From assembly GCA_035629935.1 (NCBI GenBank), contig DASQLQ010000189.1, positions 1 to 33,939 of the forward strand: a DNA stretch of 33,939 bases, in the 5' to 3' direction. The position numbers were made by a program, and so were the translations under genes. Source of the DNA: DASQLQ01 sp035629935. GTDB lineage: Bacteria; Actinomycetota; CADDZG01; WHSQ01. The notes under the pieces are model-generated. The model saw only the letters and a list, made by a program, of their open reading frames with translations, was not told the DNA's origin and did no database searches. Positions 1 to 7,474 of the stretch are shown piece after piece; positions within the stretch are counted from its first letter, which is position 1, and every line of letters starts with the position of its first letter.

Positions 1-1
1 T

Positions 2-1093
2 ATCGGTCGAACGGATCGTGGTTCGGAGATCTACCCCGACATCGACATCAGTCCACTCGCAGGCGGCACTCTCATCTCTCGTCGCCATGCCGAGATAGCT
101 CACCGCGAGGAGGACTTCTACCTACGCGATCTCGGCTCTCGGCTTGGGACGCTGGTTAACGGTGAGTCAGTAGCCGGCGCCGAGCACCGCTTGGAGGAAG
201 GGGATGCGATCACGATCGGAGGATTGACCCTCACCTTCTCCGAGGGATGCCTCTGGCCGGACGACCTATTGGCCGAGTGGAAGCGAGAGGACGCGATGAT
301 CACGGCGTCCACCTCTCTGCCAACGGAACTGCCGTTGATCGCCCAACTGCCCACCGCGTTGCAAGAGGGCCAGGTGCAACTCCACTTCCAACCCCAGGTC
401 GTGCTCGAGACAGGCGAGATCCCGAGTGTCGAAGCCCTCATCCGGTGGGAGCATCCCGAATTGGGCTCGGTATCCCCGGATCGCTACATCTCCCTAGCTG
501 AAGACACGGGCTTCATCCGGGTCCTGACCACATTCGCTCTCAAAGAGGCCGCCCGAGCGATCGCGCAATGGAGAGAGAAGGGCATCCCTGTGACCGTGGG
601 TGTGAACCTCTCGGTCAAAGACCTGGAGGATCCGGCGTTCAGCGACCGGGTGATCGAATCGATCGAGCCGAGAGGTGCGGTGCCGAAGGATTTCTCGCTC
701 GAGGTCACCGAGGGGGCCGTGATGCACAACCCGGGGATAGCGATCGCGACTCTCGACCACATGGCATCGCTCGGTTTCAACGTAAGCATCGACGACTTCG
801 GCACAGGGCAGTCATCGCTGACGTATCTCAAGGACCTTCCCGCGCACGAGGTGAAGCTCGACAAGTCCTTCTCCATCGGGATGAACGATCGGGAGAAGCA
901 GATCGTGACCTCGGCTGTCGAACTTGCCCACGGACTCGGGATGACGGTGATCGCGGAAGGCATCGAAGACGAAGCGAGTGTCCACTTCTTGCGCGAGATC
1001 GGGTGTGAGAAGGGTCAGGGGTATTACTTCGGAAAGCCCGTGCCGAAGGAGGCATTGGATCTCGAGCCACGTACCGTCACGCCCGGCGCCTAG
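2..1093 (+). CDS. FHA-EAL fusion, cyclic-di-GMP phosphodiesterase (5' partial)
   Basis: The reading frame is open from the left edge, so the N-terminus is missing. The first ~78 visible codons form an FHA phosphothreonine-binding domain: IGR near the edge, SRRHAEI at about 77-97, then LRDLGSRLGT and NGE, and a closing GDAITIGGLTLTF. A short linker leads into a full EAL domain (about 330-1060) with EAL near 431, NLS, EVTEG, DDFGTG at about 791-808, KLDKSF, AEGIE and KGQGYYFGKP. These metal- and substrate-binding signatures are intact, so active hydrolysis of cyclic di-GMP to pGpG is expected. The FHA part suggests that a Ser/Thr kinase substrate recruits or controls the enzyme; that is inference. 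No GGDEF domain is visible, though one could lie upstream. The stop overlaps the stop of the convergent lipoprotein gene in a shared CTAG. Confidence 0.93.
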   Translation: MGRTDRGSEIYPDIDISPLAGGTLISRRHAEIAHREEDFYLRDLGSRLGTLVNGESVAGAEHRLEEGDAITIGGLTLTFSEGCLWPDDLLAEWKREDAMITASTSLPTELPLIAQLPTALQEGQVQLHFQPQVVLETGEIPSVEALIRWEHPELGSVSPDRYISLAEDTGFIRVLTTFALKEAARAIAQWREKGIPVTVGVNLSVKDLEDPAFSDRVIESIEPRGAVPKDFSLEVTEGAVMHNPGIAIATLDHMASLGFNVSIDDFGTGQSSLTYLKDLPAHEVKLDKSFSIGMNDREKQIVTSAVELAHGLGMTVIAEGIEDEASVHFLREIGCEKGQGYYFGKPVPKEALDLEPRTVTPGA

Positions 1094-1845
1094 ACATCCG
1101 GGTACCGCAATCCCCCGCAGTCGAGGCGGTAGAACGGGTCGAGAGCGGGATCGTTGTAGTCCTCGATCGACAATCTGCCCGCCGTCCTCTTGATGAAGCG
1201 AGCTTGAGTGCCGTCAATCTCGAACAGGCGCACTGAGAAATCCCACTGAGTGTTGTCACGGCTTTGAGCACTTGCCCTGAGCAATCCGACACGGCCGCCC
1301 GAACACTCGACACCCTCGCCCGTCCGCGACGGCCCACCCACCCGAAGCGGCAGAGGTTGTCCCTCGTAAGTCACCGGGCGCAGTCGTCCATCTCGTTCAA
1401 CAAGGAGGACGAGTGACTGCCAGTTCGTGCCGTGTCCAGCCAGATCGAACGCCTTGACGAACAATTCGTCCCGCCCGTCGCCATCCACATCGGCCACACC
1501 GACCACTCGGGGATAGGTGAAGTCGTTGCCGGCCGGGAGCCGAGTGGTCAAGAGTGTCGCAAGTGTCTGAAGCCCGGCGAACCAGCGCGTAGGGCGATCG
1601 TCTGCGTCCAGCGCGGCGAACACGATGAAGGTGTCCGGGGAACCATCCCCATCCGCGTCGCCGTCGACTCCGGTCAGGCATCCGGAATCCGGGGGCAGGC
1701 CCGGAAACAGTGTCCGCTCGCAAACGCCACCGTTCACGACACTCGTCGGTAGGGATCGAGGCGAGGGGGCATCCGGGACCTGCCCCGTCGAACCGGCACA
1801 CCCCGCCAGGCTCAGAACCAATAACAGAACCGTCCCGCGATGCAT
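1090..1845 (-). CDS. Lipoprotein with FG-GAP/VCBS-like Asp-rich repeats
   Basis: A 251-residue protein with a lipoprotein signal peptide: MHRGTVLLLVLSLAGC, lipobox LAGC with the lipidated Cys at 16. Two acidic calcium-binding-type loops follow, GVDGDADGDGSPD and VADVDGDGRDELFV, as in FG-GAP/VCBS beta-propeller blades. Only about two are clear, so a full seven-bladed propeller is not evident. It is probably anchored on the outer face of the cytoplasmic membrane. It is the last gene of a minus-strand operon: its ATG lies 3 bases after the TAA of the FAD-dependent dehydrogenase gene. Its substrate or partner cannot be told from sequence. Confidence 0.8.
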   Translation of the reverse strand: MHRGTVLLLVLSLAGCAGSTGQVPDAPSPRSLPTSVVNGGVCERTLFPGLPPDSGCLTGVDGDADGDGSPDTFIVFAALDADDRPTRWFAGLQTLATLLTTRLPAGNDFTYPRVVGVADVDGDGRDELFVKAFDLAGHGTNWQSLVLLVERDGRLRPVTYEGQPLPLRVGGPSRTGEGVECSGGRVGLLRASAQSRDNTQWDFSVRLFEIDGTQARFIKRTAGRLSIEDYNDPALDPFYRLDCGGLRYPDV

Positions 1846-1848
1846 GCG

Positions 1849-3237
1849 TTAGAGATCCAACACCTTTCCCGGATTCATGATGTTCAACGGATCGAGGGTG
1901 CGCTTGATCGAGCGCATCACCTCGACACCGCCCGGCAATTCCTTCGCCAACGATTGCATCTTGCGAAGACCGACCCCGTGCTCACCGGTGCAGGTGCCGT
2001 CCATGCCCAGTGCCCGCTCGACCAACCTGGTCGTCATCTCCTCCATCGCGGCGACCTCTGCCGGATCCTCGGGATCGATCAACATCAGCACGTGGAAGTT
2101 TCCGTCGCCAACGTGACCGACCATCGTTGCGGTCAATGACAGGCGATCCACATCCTCACGAGTAGCCACCACACACTCGGCCAAGCGGGAGATGGGCACG
2201 CAGACATCGGTCGTGACGGCTTTCGCTCCCGGCCGTAGTGAGAGAGACGCGTAGAAGGAGTCGTGCCGGCCACGCCATATTTCAGTCCTCTCGCGGCCCC
2301 CGATGCCGGAACGGTACGCGAGTGAACCGAACTCCCTTGCTATCTCACCCACGTCGGCCATCTGCTCCGTCACCTGCTGTCCTGTGCCGTGGAACTCGAG
2401 CATCAGGGTCGGCGCCACCGGATGGGCCGAGCCCGAGTAGTCGTTGATCGACTTGATCGCGAGCTCGTCGAGGAATTCGATGCGGGCGACGGAGATACCC
2501 GATTGAAGCGTGCGGATGACGGCTTCGACCGCGTTCCCGACGGTGGGGAAATGACACATGGAGCCGGCGATGTGCTCCGGGATGCCATAGGTCCGAACCG
2601 TTACCTCGGTTATCACCCCGAGTGTTCCTTCGGATCCAACGATGAGCCTCGTCAGGTCGTATCCGGCCGCCGACTTACGTGCCCGCCGAGCCGTATCGAT
2701 CACACTGCCGTCGGCAAGCACGACCTTGAGTGCCAGAACGTTCTCCCGCATCGCGCCGTATCGGACCGTCGTCGTCCCAGACGCTCCGGTCGCGGCCATG
2801 CCCCCGAGAGTGGCGTCGGCTCCGGGGTCCACTGGAAAGAAGAGGCCATCCTTCGACAATCGTTCGTTGAGAGACTTCCGAGTGACACCCGCTTGGACGG
2901 TGGCATCCAGGTCGTCCACGCGCACCGCCAGGATCTGATTCATCTCGGTCATGTCGATAGCGATCCCTCCGGACGTGGCGAGCACATGACCCTCGAGCGA
3001 CGTGCCGGCTCCGAACGGGATGCAAGGAACATGATGGCGGTTGCAGACCTTCACGACCTTGCAAACGTCCGACGTGGACCGGACGTACGCGACGGCATCG
3101 GGTGGCGCAGGAGGCAACGGAGATTCGTCTTGACCGTGCTGTTCCCTCGCGGCGTCAGTCGTCAGTAGGCGGTCACCGAGGATCTGCCGAAGATCATCGA
3201 TCGCGGTGGTCACGGAGGTGCTCAAACTAATGGCCAC
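1849..3237 (-). CDS. FAD-linked oxidase, D-lactate/glycolate dehydrogenase family (GlcD/LDHD-like)
   Basis: This 462-residue protein has the standard length and architecture of the FAD_binding_4 plus FAD-oxidase C-terminal family. The FAD-binding part shows PFGAGTSLEGH, then GADATLGGMAATGASGTTTV, and SAAGYDLTRLIVGSEGTLG. The C-terminal part has GHVGDGNFH, which supplies the active-site and metal-binding His residues, then CTGEHGVG and the terminal NPGKVL. The family oxidises 2-hydroxy acids such as D-lactate or glycolate and passes electrons to quinone or cytochrome. D-lactate dehydrogenase is most likely, but the substrate is not decided by these motifs. The GTG start lies inside the end of the upstream peptidase gene (11-base overlap), suggesting translational coupling. 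Confidence 0.9.
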   Translation of the reverse strand: MAISLSTSVTTAIDDLRQILGDRLLTTDAAREQHGQDESPLPPAPPDAVAYVRSTSDVCKVVKVCNRHHVPCIPFGAGTSLEGHVLATSGGIAIDMTEMNQILAVRVDDLDATVQAGVTRKSLNERLSKDGLFFPVDPGADATLGGMAATGASGTTTVRYGAMRENVLALKVVLADGSVIDTARRARKSAAGYDLTRLIVGSEGTLGVITEVTVRTYGIPEHIAGSMCHFPTVGNAVEAVIRTLQSGISVARIEFLDELAIKSINDYSGSAHPVAPTLMLEFHGTGQQVTEQMADVGEIAREFGSLAYRSGIGGRERTEIWRGRHDSFYASLSLRPGAKAVTTDVCVPISRLAECVVATREDVDRLSLTATMVGHVGDGNFHVLMLIDPEDPAEVAAMEEMTTRLVERALGMDGTCTGEHGVGLRKMQSLAKELPGGVEVMRSIKRTLDPLNIMNPGKVLDL

Positions 3238-4108
3238 TCTCGGAGAAATGCATCCAGTCCTTGAGCGAGCTCCAGTGACCGCCCCAGCCCCACCCGATCG
3301 CCGCGAACGCCTCGGTCACTACGTCACCGTCCAACACCATCCCCGGGCGCTGCCACGAACGGTCGGTGTAGGCCGTCGCCAGCTCGGGAGCGACGATGTC
3401 GCCTCGCCAGTAGGGGTTGTGGAACGGATTGATGTCGATGGCCAACCCGTAGGAATGCTCCGACCACGTCGAACCGAGAGTCACTTGACGACACTCGAAC
3501 GAAGACGTGTCGTTCGTATCTCCTGTTGGTGGAGCGTTGACTTCATCGCGCCTGACCACGCGCATCTCCTCGATCGGGAACCTCGCCTTGTACATGGCTT
3601 TGAAGATCCTGACGATGTCTGGGCCTACTGCAGCGTTGGTGATCATCTCGCCCGTGTGCGACTCGTGATCGAAACCCCAAAAGGTCATCTTTATGTAGAC
3701 GAGCTCGTCCAGCGAGACAGGGCACCTGGGTCTCCAGGTCGAACGCTCGACGACGTCCGGTGGCACCGGCCCCATCCGGGCGACGAAACGATCCTCCGAT
3801 GGGGGCGGGAAAAGGTCGACAGTGGCCAACCGCCGGTTGCGGAATATCGGAGGGGTTGGTTGAGCGAAGCCGAACCCGTCGGGGCGCTCCGGCAATACCC
3901 GTTGGCCCAACCACTCCGGCGTACGTGTTACCCACCGGTTCCTGGGCTCGGGCGCGTCGGTGGGAGCCGGAGTCGGTTCGGGCTCGACACTCGGGATCTG
4001 GGATCGGGGCGAGGTTGGAGCCGGTGCGGTGGAAGTGACGGGTGGACTGGTGCAGGCAGCCGCGATCAGAAGACCAGTGACGGAGAGAACGATGCGCGAC
4101 CGGGTCAC
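3227..4108 (-). CDS. M15-family D-Ala-D-Ala carboxypeptidase-like lipoprotein
   Basis: A 293-residue protein with a GTG start. A signal peptide ends in a lipobox-like AAAC (Cys19), followed by a Pro/Thr-rich spacer to about residue 60. The C-terminal half carries the zinc site of M15 peptidases: SEHSYGLAIDINP gives His218 and Asp225, and DWMHFS gives His287, with GWGWGGHWSS just before it. It resembles the M15C branch (L-Ala-D-Glu or D-Ala-D-Ala peptidases acting on peptidoglycan). It probably trims cell-wall peptides from the outer face of the membrane. It is the first gene of the three-gene minus-strand operon that continues into the dehydrogenase and FG-GAP lipoprotein genes. The link between wall peptidase and 2-hydroxyacid dehydrogenase is unexplained. 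Confidence 0.86.
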   Translation of the reverse strand: MTRSRIVLSVTGLLIAAACTSPPVTSTAPAPTSPRSQIPSVEPEPTPAPTDAPEPRNRWVTRTPEWLGQRVLPERPDGFGFAQPTPPIFRNRRLATVDLFPPPSEDRFVARMGPVPPDVVERSTWRPRCPVSLDELVYIKMTFWGFDHESHTGEMITNAAVGPDIVRIFKAMYKARFPIEEMRVVRRDEVNAPPTGDTNDTSSFECRQVTLGSTWSEHSYGLAIDINPFHNPYWRGDIVAPELATAYTDRSWQRPGMVLDGDVVTEAFAAIGWGWGGHWSSLKDWMHFSESGH

Positions 4109-4147
4109 ACCTCGAAGGTACCCGCGGTGGGCGGGCCCTTGGACCCC

Positions 4148-4171
4148 GACTGATGGGCTCGGTCATCAGTC
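4148..4171. promoter_or_regulatory. 8-bp perfect inverted repeat, candidate operator
   Basis: The arms GACTGATG (4148-4155) and CATCAGTC (4164-4171) are exact inverted complements separated by 8 bases. The repeat sits between the divergent peptidase operon (starting 4108, minus) and the small plus-strand gene. The upstream ATG at 4153 lies inside the left arm, which favours the ATG at 4183 as the real start. A dimeric regulator could bind here; the regulator is not identified. Confidence 0.4.
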
Positions 4172-4182
4172 AGAATCAACGG

Positions 4183-4410
4183 ATGACAGACATCACGACC
4201 ATCCACCTCGGGCAGTTCACCGACGAGCACGCGAACGAGATAGCGGGTGAGCTCGAGAAGCTGGGCATCTCCTGGTGGTACAAGCAGCCGGGCTACTTCT
4301 CGCGCATCTGGGAACGTGGTACTCGTCTGTTCGTTGATCAGGAACGGATCGAGGAAGCGAAGGAGGTCGCCCGCCGGGTGCTCGGAGCGGTAACGGACCC
4401 TACTGAGTGA
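4183..4410 (+). CDS. Small protein, DUF2007-like
   Basis: A 75-residue protein when started at the ATG at 4183. An in-frame ATG at 4153 would add 10 residues but lies in an inverted repeat. The chain is soluble, with no signal or membrane segment. The pattern of an N-terminal helix, GISWWYKQPG and LFVDQERIEEAKEVARRVL resembles DUF2007-type signal-transducer domains (alpha/beta, about 70 residues), but the match is by eye only. It converges with the YdeI-like gene and their ends overlap by 11 bases. Confidence 0.65.
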   Translation: MTDITTIHLGQFTDEHANEIAGELEKLGISWWYKQPGYFSRIWERGTRLFVDQERIEEAKEVARRVLGAVTDPTE

Positions 4411-4975
4411 GCGGTGGGACGGTTCGCTCCGCCTCCGAGTCGTCGATCAGCCGTGCGAGTCGTCTGAGCTTCGTTTCATCTCTCTTCGCACTCACCACCC
4501 ACCAGATCGCGGTCGCTCGGTACGACGGTGGCCTCGACTGAAAGAACTTCCACGCCTTCTTGTGCTTGCGGAACTCCTTCTCCTGAGCAGGATCGAGTTT
4601 TGCTTCGTAGCGTTGCTCGTACGAGTAGGTACCCGAACGAACGGGCGTCCTCGCCGCGAACGCTTTCTTCCCCGCTGCCCGCATCAAACCCTTTGCGGTT
4701 AGTTCGGCAACGCGGCCGATATTCCGCTCACTCCAATTGCTCGTTTTCGTTCTCGGAGTGAACCGTTGCATGTGGCTGGTGTCGTCGATGCGCTTAAGAA
4801 CGCCATCGATCCATCCATAGCAGAGAGCTTGGTCGACGGCTTCTGACCACGTGAGGCTGGGGATACCCGTGGCCTTCTTGTAGTAGCCGACCCACAACTC
4901 CTTCTCCTTCGCATGGTTCTTGGCGAGCCACTTACGGAAATCCTGTGGCGATGAAAAGAAGATCGGATCCGGCAT
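4400..4975 (-). CDS. YdeI/OmpD-associated (OmdA-like) family protein
   Basis: About 191 residues from the ATG at 4975 (MPDPIFFSSPQDF). An upstream in-frame start at 5011 would overlap the divergent methyltransferase gene and is less likely. The family signatures are FRKWLAKNHAKEKELWVGYYKK, SEAVDQALCYGWIDG, the R-F-T-P-R-T segment followed by SNWSERNIGRV, and a Lys/Arg-rich C-terminus. Family members are small cytoplasmic proteins, named from weak bacteriocin-protection or porin-regulation phenotypes in enterobacteria. The biochemical role is unknown. It is divergent from the methyltransferase, with about 23 bases between the proposed starts. Confidence 0.82.
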   Translation of the reverse strand: MPDPIFFSSPQDFRKWLAKNHAKEKELWVGYYKKATGIPSLTWSEAVDQALCYGWIDGVLKRIDDTSHMQRFTPRTKTSNWSERNIGRVAELTAKGLMRAAGKKAFAARTPVRSGTYSYEQRYEAKLDPAQEKEFRKHKKAWKFFQSRPPSYRATAIWWVVSAKRDETKLRRLARLIDDSEAERTVPPLTQ

Positions 4976-4998
4976 CCAAGGGAGCCTATTCTGAGACC

Positions 4999-5784
4999 GT
5001 GCCCCAACCACAGAAGGATCCGGCGAAGTTGCTGCGCGACGCGCGACGTAACCGGCGTGCGTGGGACGCGGACAGCGACGAGTACCAACAAGAGCACGCC
5101 AAGACGATCAGCGGGCGCAAGGCGATGGCATGGGGCCTCTGGCGCATCGCGGAAGACAAGCTGCAGGTGCTGGGGGCAGTTGAAGGCAAACGCATCCTCG
5201 AGCTCGGCTGCGGCGCTGCGCAATGGTCGATCGCGTTGGCCGGCGAAGGAGCTCACTCGGTGGGGATGGACAACTCATCGAGGCAATTGCTGCACGCGGC
5301 GAAAGCGGCCGAGAAAGGTGGTCGCGGCGTCCCTCTCTTGCAGGCTGCGGCCGAGTTCCTACCTTTTCTGGAAGCGTCATTCGACATCGTCTTCTGCGAC
5401 TACGGAGCGATGAGCTTCGCCGACCCGGCGCTCACGGTGCCCGAAGCCGCCCGCGTGCTACAGCCGGGTGGCCTGCTGGCATTCATGACCACGACTCCCT
5501 TGCTGTTGATGTGCTGGCCCGATGAGGAGGAAGAGGTCACCACGACCTTGCATTCCCCCTACTTCGGCATGCGCCGCGCCGAATGGGCCGCCGACGAGAC
5601 CGTCGATTTCCAACTGCCCTACGGGGACTGGATCAGATTGTTCCGCGACAACAACTTCGTAGTCGAGGACCTGATCGAGATCCAACCTCCCAAGAACGCG
5701 CGCACGACCTATCCGGGACGGCCTCTTTCCTGGGCGCGGCAGTGGCCGGCCGAGATGATCTGGAAAGTGCGGAAAGAGGGCTAG
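4999..5784 (+). CDS. Class I SAM-dependent methyltransferase
   Basis: About 261 residues from the GTG at 4999; a longer form from 4945 would overlap the divergent gene. The Rossmann-fold signature is clear: motif I ILELGCGAAQWSIALAGEG, an acidic residue at the end of strand 2 in GMDNSSRQL, then AAAEFLPFLEASFDIVFCDYGAMSF and a post-motif EAARVLQPGGLLAF. This is a Methyltransf_11/25-type small-molecule methyltransferase. The substrate cannot be read from sequence; neighbouring genes give no pathway. The stop shares CTAG with the stop of potC on the opposite strand. Confidence 0.87.
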   Translation: MPQPQKDPAKLLRDARRNRRAWDADSDEYQQEHAKTISGRKAMAWGLWRIAEDKLQVLGAVEGKRILELGCGAAQWSIALAGEGAHSVGMDNSSRQLLHAAKAAEKGGRGVPLLQAAAEFLPFLEASFDIVFCDYGAMSFADPALTVPEAARVLQPGGLLAFMTTTPLLLMCWPDEEEEVTTTLHSPYFGMRRAEWAADETVDFQLPYGDWIRLFRDNNFVVEDLIEIQPPKNARTTYPGRPLSWARQWPAEMIWKVRKEG

Positions 5785-6584
5785 GTCTGCGCCCGTTTGG
5801 CCTCGCGCCGTAGCAGGATCTGTGCAACCACTACCGCTGTGACCGTCAACGTCAACGTGGTGACCGCAACAACGTTCACTTTAGGTGTCAGACCGAATCT
5901 CACCTGGCTGAAGATCTCCACCGGCAGGGTCGTCGATCCCACTCCCGAAACGAACGATGACAAGACGACATCATCGAACGAGAACGTGAACGCAAGCAGT
6001 GCACCGGCCAGGAGCGCAGGGAACAGTTGTGGCAGCGTGACCTGTCGGAACGTTCCCCATTTGGTTGCGCCTAGGTCGGTAGACGCTTCTTCCAGAGACC
6101 TGTCCATGCCGGCCAGGCGCGCTCTCACGACGAGCGCCACCACCGAGGTATTGAAAACGGCGTGAGTGATGACGATCGCGACCGGCCCAAGGGGAAGGCC
6201 CACGGTCACGAAGAACATCAGTGACGCGATCGCGATGACGATTTCGGGAACTATCAGCGTCGTGTACATCATGCCGTCGAAAGCCGAGCGAGCCCTCTTA
6301 CCGACGTTCCTCAAAGCCAGGCCGGCACACGTGCCCAGCACGGTAGCGATAACAGCGTTCAGCGTCGCTGTTATGAGCGAGATCCGAAAGGCACTGCGCA
6401 ATGAGGTGTCGTTCCACGTCTCTTCGAACCACCGCAGGGACAAGCCGTGCCACACCTGAACGAGACGCGAATCGTTGAAGGCATAGATGACGACGATCGC
6501 TATCGGCAGATAGAGGTAGAGATAAACGAGTGCCCCATGGGTGCGGAACATCGTGTCGACGGTGCGATCCGAATTCAACTTCAT
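5781..6584 (-). CDS. potC: Polyamine-type ABC transporter permease PotC
   Basis: A 267-residue inner-membrane protein with about six transmembrane segments, starting LVYLYLYLPIAIVVIYAF. The cytoplasmic EAA loop reads EASTDLGATKWGTFRQVTLP, the contact site for the ATPase. The C-terminal half has FSFDDVVLSSFVSG, typical of PotC. It forms the import channel with PotB. Its ATG overlaps the potB stop by 4 bases (ATGA), and it is the last gene of the minus-strand pot operon. Substrates in this family include spermidine and putrescine; the exact one is inferred. Confidence 0.93.
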   Translation of the reverse strand: MKLNSDRTVDTMFRTHGALVYLYLYLPIAIVVIYAFNDSRLVQVWHGLSLRWFEETWNDTSLRSAFRISLITATLNAVIATVLGTCAGLALRNVGKRARSAFDGMMYTTLIVPEIVIAIASLMFFVTVGLPLGPVAIVITHAVFNTSVVALVVRARLAGMDRSLEEASTDLGATKWGTFRQVTLPQLFPALLAGALLAFTFSFDDVVLSSFVSGVGSTTLPVEIFSQVRFGLTPKVNVVAVTTLTLTVTAVVVAQILLRREAKRAQT

Positions 6585-7468
6585 AAGCTCGAACCCAGAC
6601 TCTCTTCGGCCCGGCCCCCGAGGACCTTCACGTAGATCGTGATCACGATGAGCATCAGGGCGATCAGGACCATCCCCAGAGCGGCTCCGAAAGGCCAGTC
6701 GATCGCGGTGCGGAACTCGTTAGCAACAAGGTTCCCGATCAGGAAACTCTTGGCTCCGCCCAGGATCTCGGGTACGACGTACTCCCCCATCATCGGGATG
6801 AAGGTAAGCAACGACCCCGTCAGGATCCCAGTAAGGGTGAGGGGAAGCGTGACCTGCCGAAACGTTTTCCACCGCCCCGCACCGAGATCCCGGCTGGCCT
6901 CTTTGAGACGCGGGTCCATTCGCTCGATCGCCACGTACAGAGGAAAGACCATGAGCGGCAGGTAGTCGTACACGATGCCGATCCACACGGCCGTCGGCGT
7001 GTAGAGAACGTCGAGCGGTCGATCGATCAACCCCGTCGATTGGAGCGCCCGCGAGAGGGGGCCGTGCTCGGCCAGCAGGATCACCCAGGCATACGTACGT
7101 ATCAACAGGCTCGTCCAGAAAGGCACGATCACCAGGAAGAACAAGAGCGTCTTGTGCCGGCCGGCTCGCGTGGCAAGGAAGTACGCGAAGGGATAACCGA
7201 TCAGAAGGCAGCCCACCGTCCCCGCGAACGCCATGAAGAACGTGTTGCGGTAGATCTCCAGGTAGATCGGGTCCCAGATCCGAACGAACTGATCGGTGTA
7301 CAGGCCGAACGTAACCGTGAAGAACTCTTCGGGATCGTTGCGCGCGAAGGAGTAGGCCACCATGATCAATAGCGGCGCGACAAAGAATGCCAGGTACCAG
7401 AACCACGCCGGAGCCGCCAGCCAGCGCGGCTCCGCTACGCTGCTGCGGGAACTCGTTCTACGTGACAA
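6581..7468 (-). CDS. potB: Polyamine-type ABC transporter permease PotB
   Basis: A 295-residue permease, partner of PotC. It has a transmembrane segment in WFWYLAFFVAPLLIMVAYSF, then about five more. The EAA loop is EASRDLGAGRWKTFRQVTLP, followed by IPMMGEYVVPEILGG, a typical PotB segment. The proposed start is a TTG at 7466-7468 without a clear ribosome-binding site, 6 bases after the potD stop. The exact start is therefore uncertain, and translation may depend on coupling from potD. Confidence 0.92.
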   Translation of the reverse strand: MSRRTSSRSSVAEPRWLAAPAWFWYLAFFVAPLLIMVAYSFARNDPEEFFTVTFGLYTDQFVRIWDPIYLEIYRNTFFMAFAGTVGCLLIGYPFAYFLATRAGRHKTLLFFLVIVPFWTSLLIRTYAWVILLAEHGPLSRALQSTGLIDRPLDVLYTPTAVWIGIVYDYLPLMVFPLYVAIERMDPRLKEASRDLGAGRWKTFRQVTLPLTLTGILTGSLLTFIPMMGEYVVPEILGGAKSFLIGNLVANEFRTAIDWPFGAALGMVLIALMLIVITIYVKVLGGRAEESLGSSL

Positions 7469-7474
7469 CAGTTG

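Noticed and set aside
2389..3168. Long open frame of 259 codons on the plus strand inside the dehydrogenase gene
   Set aside because: It is a shadow of the FAD-linked dehydrogenase on the minus strand; composition is Arg/Gly/His-rich with no domain motif and no ribosome-binding site.
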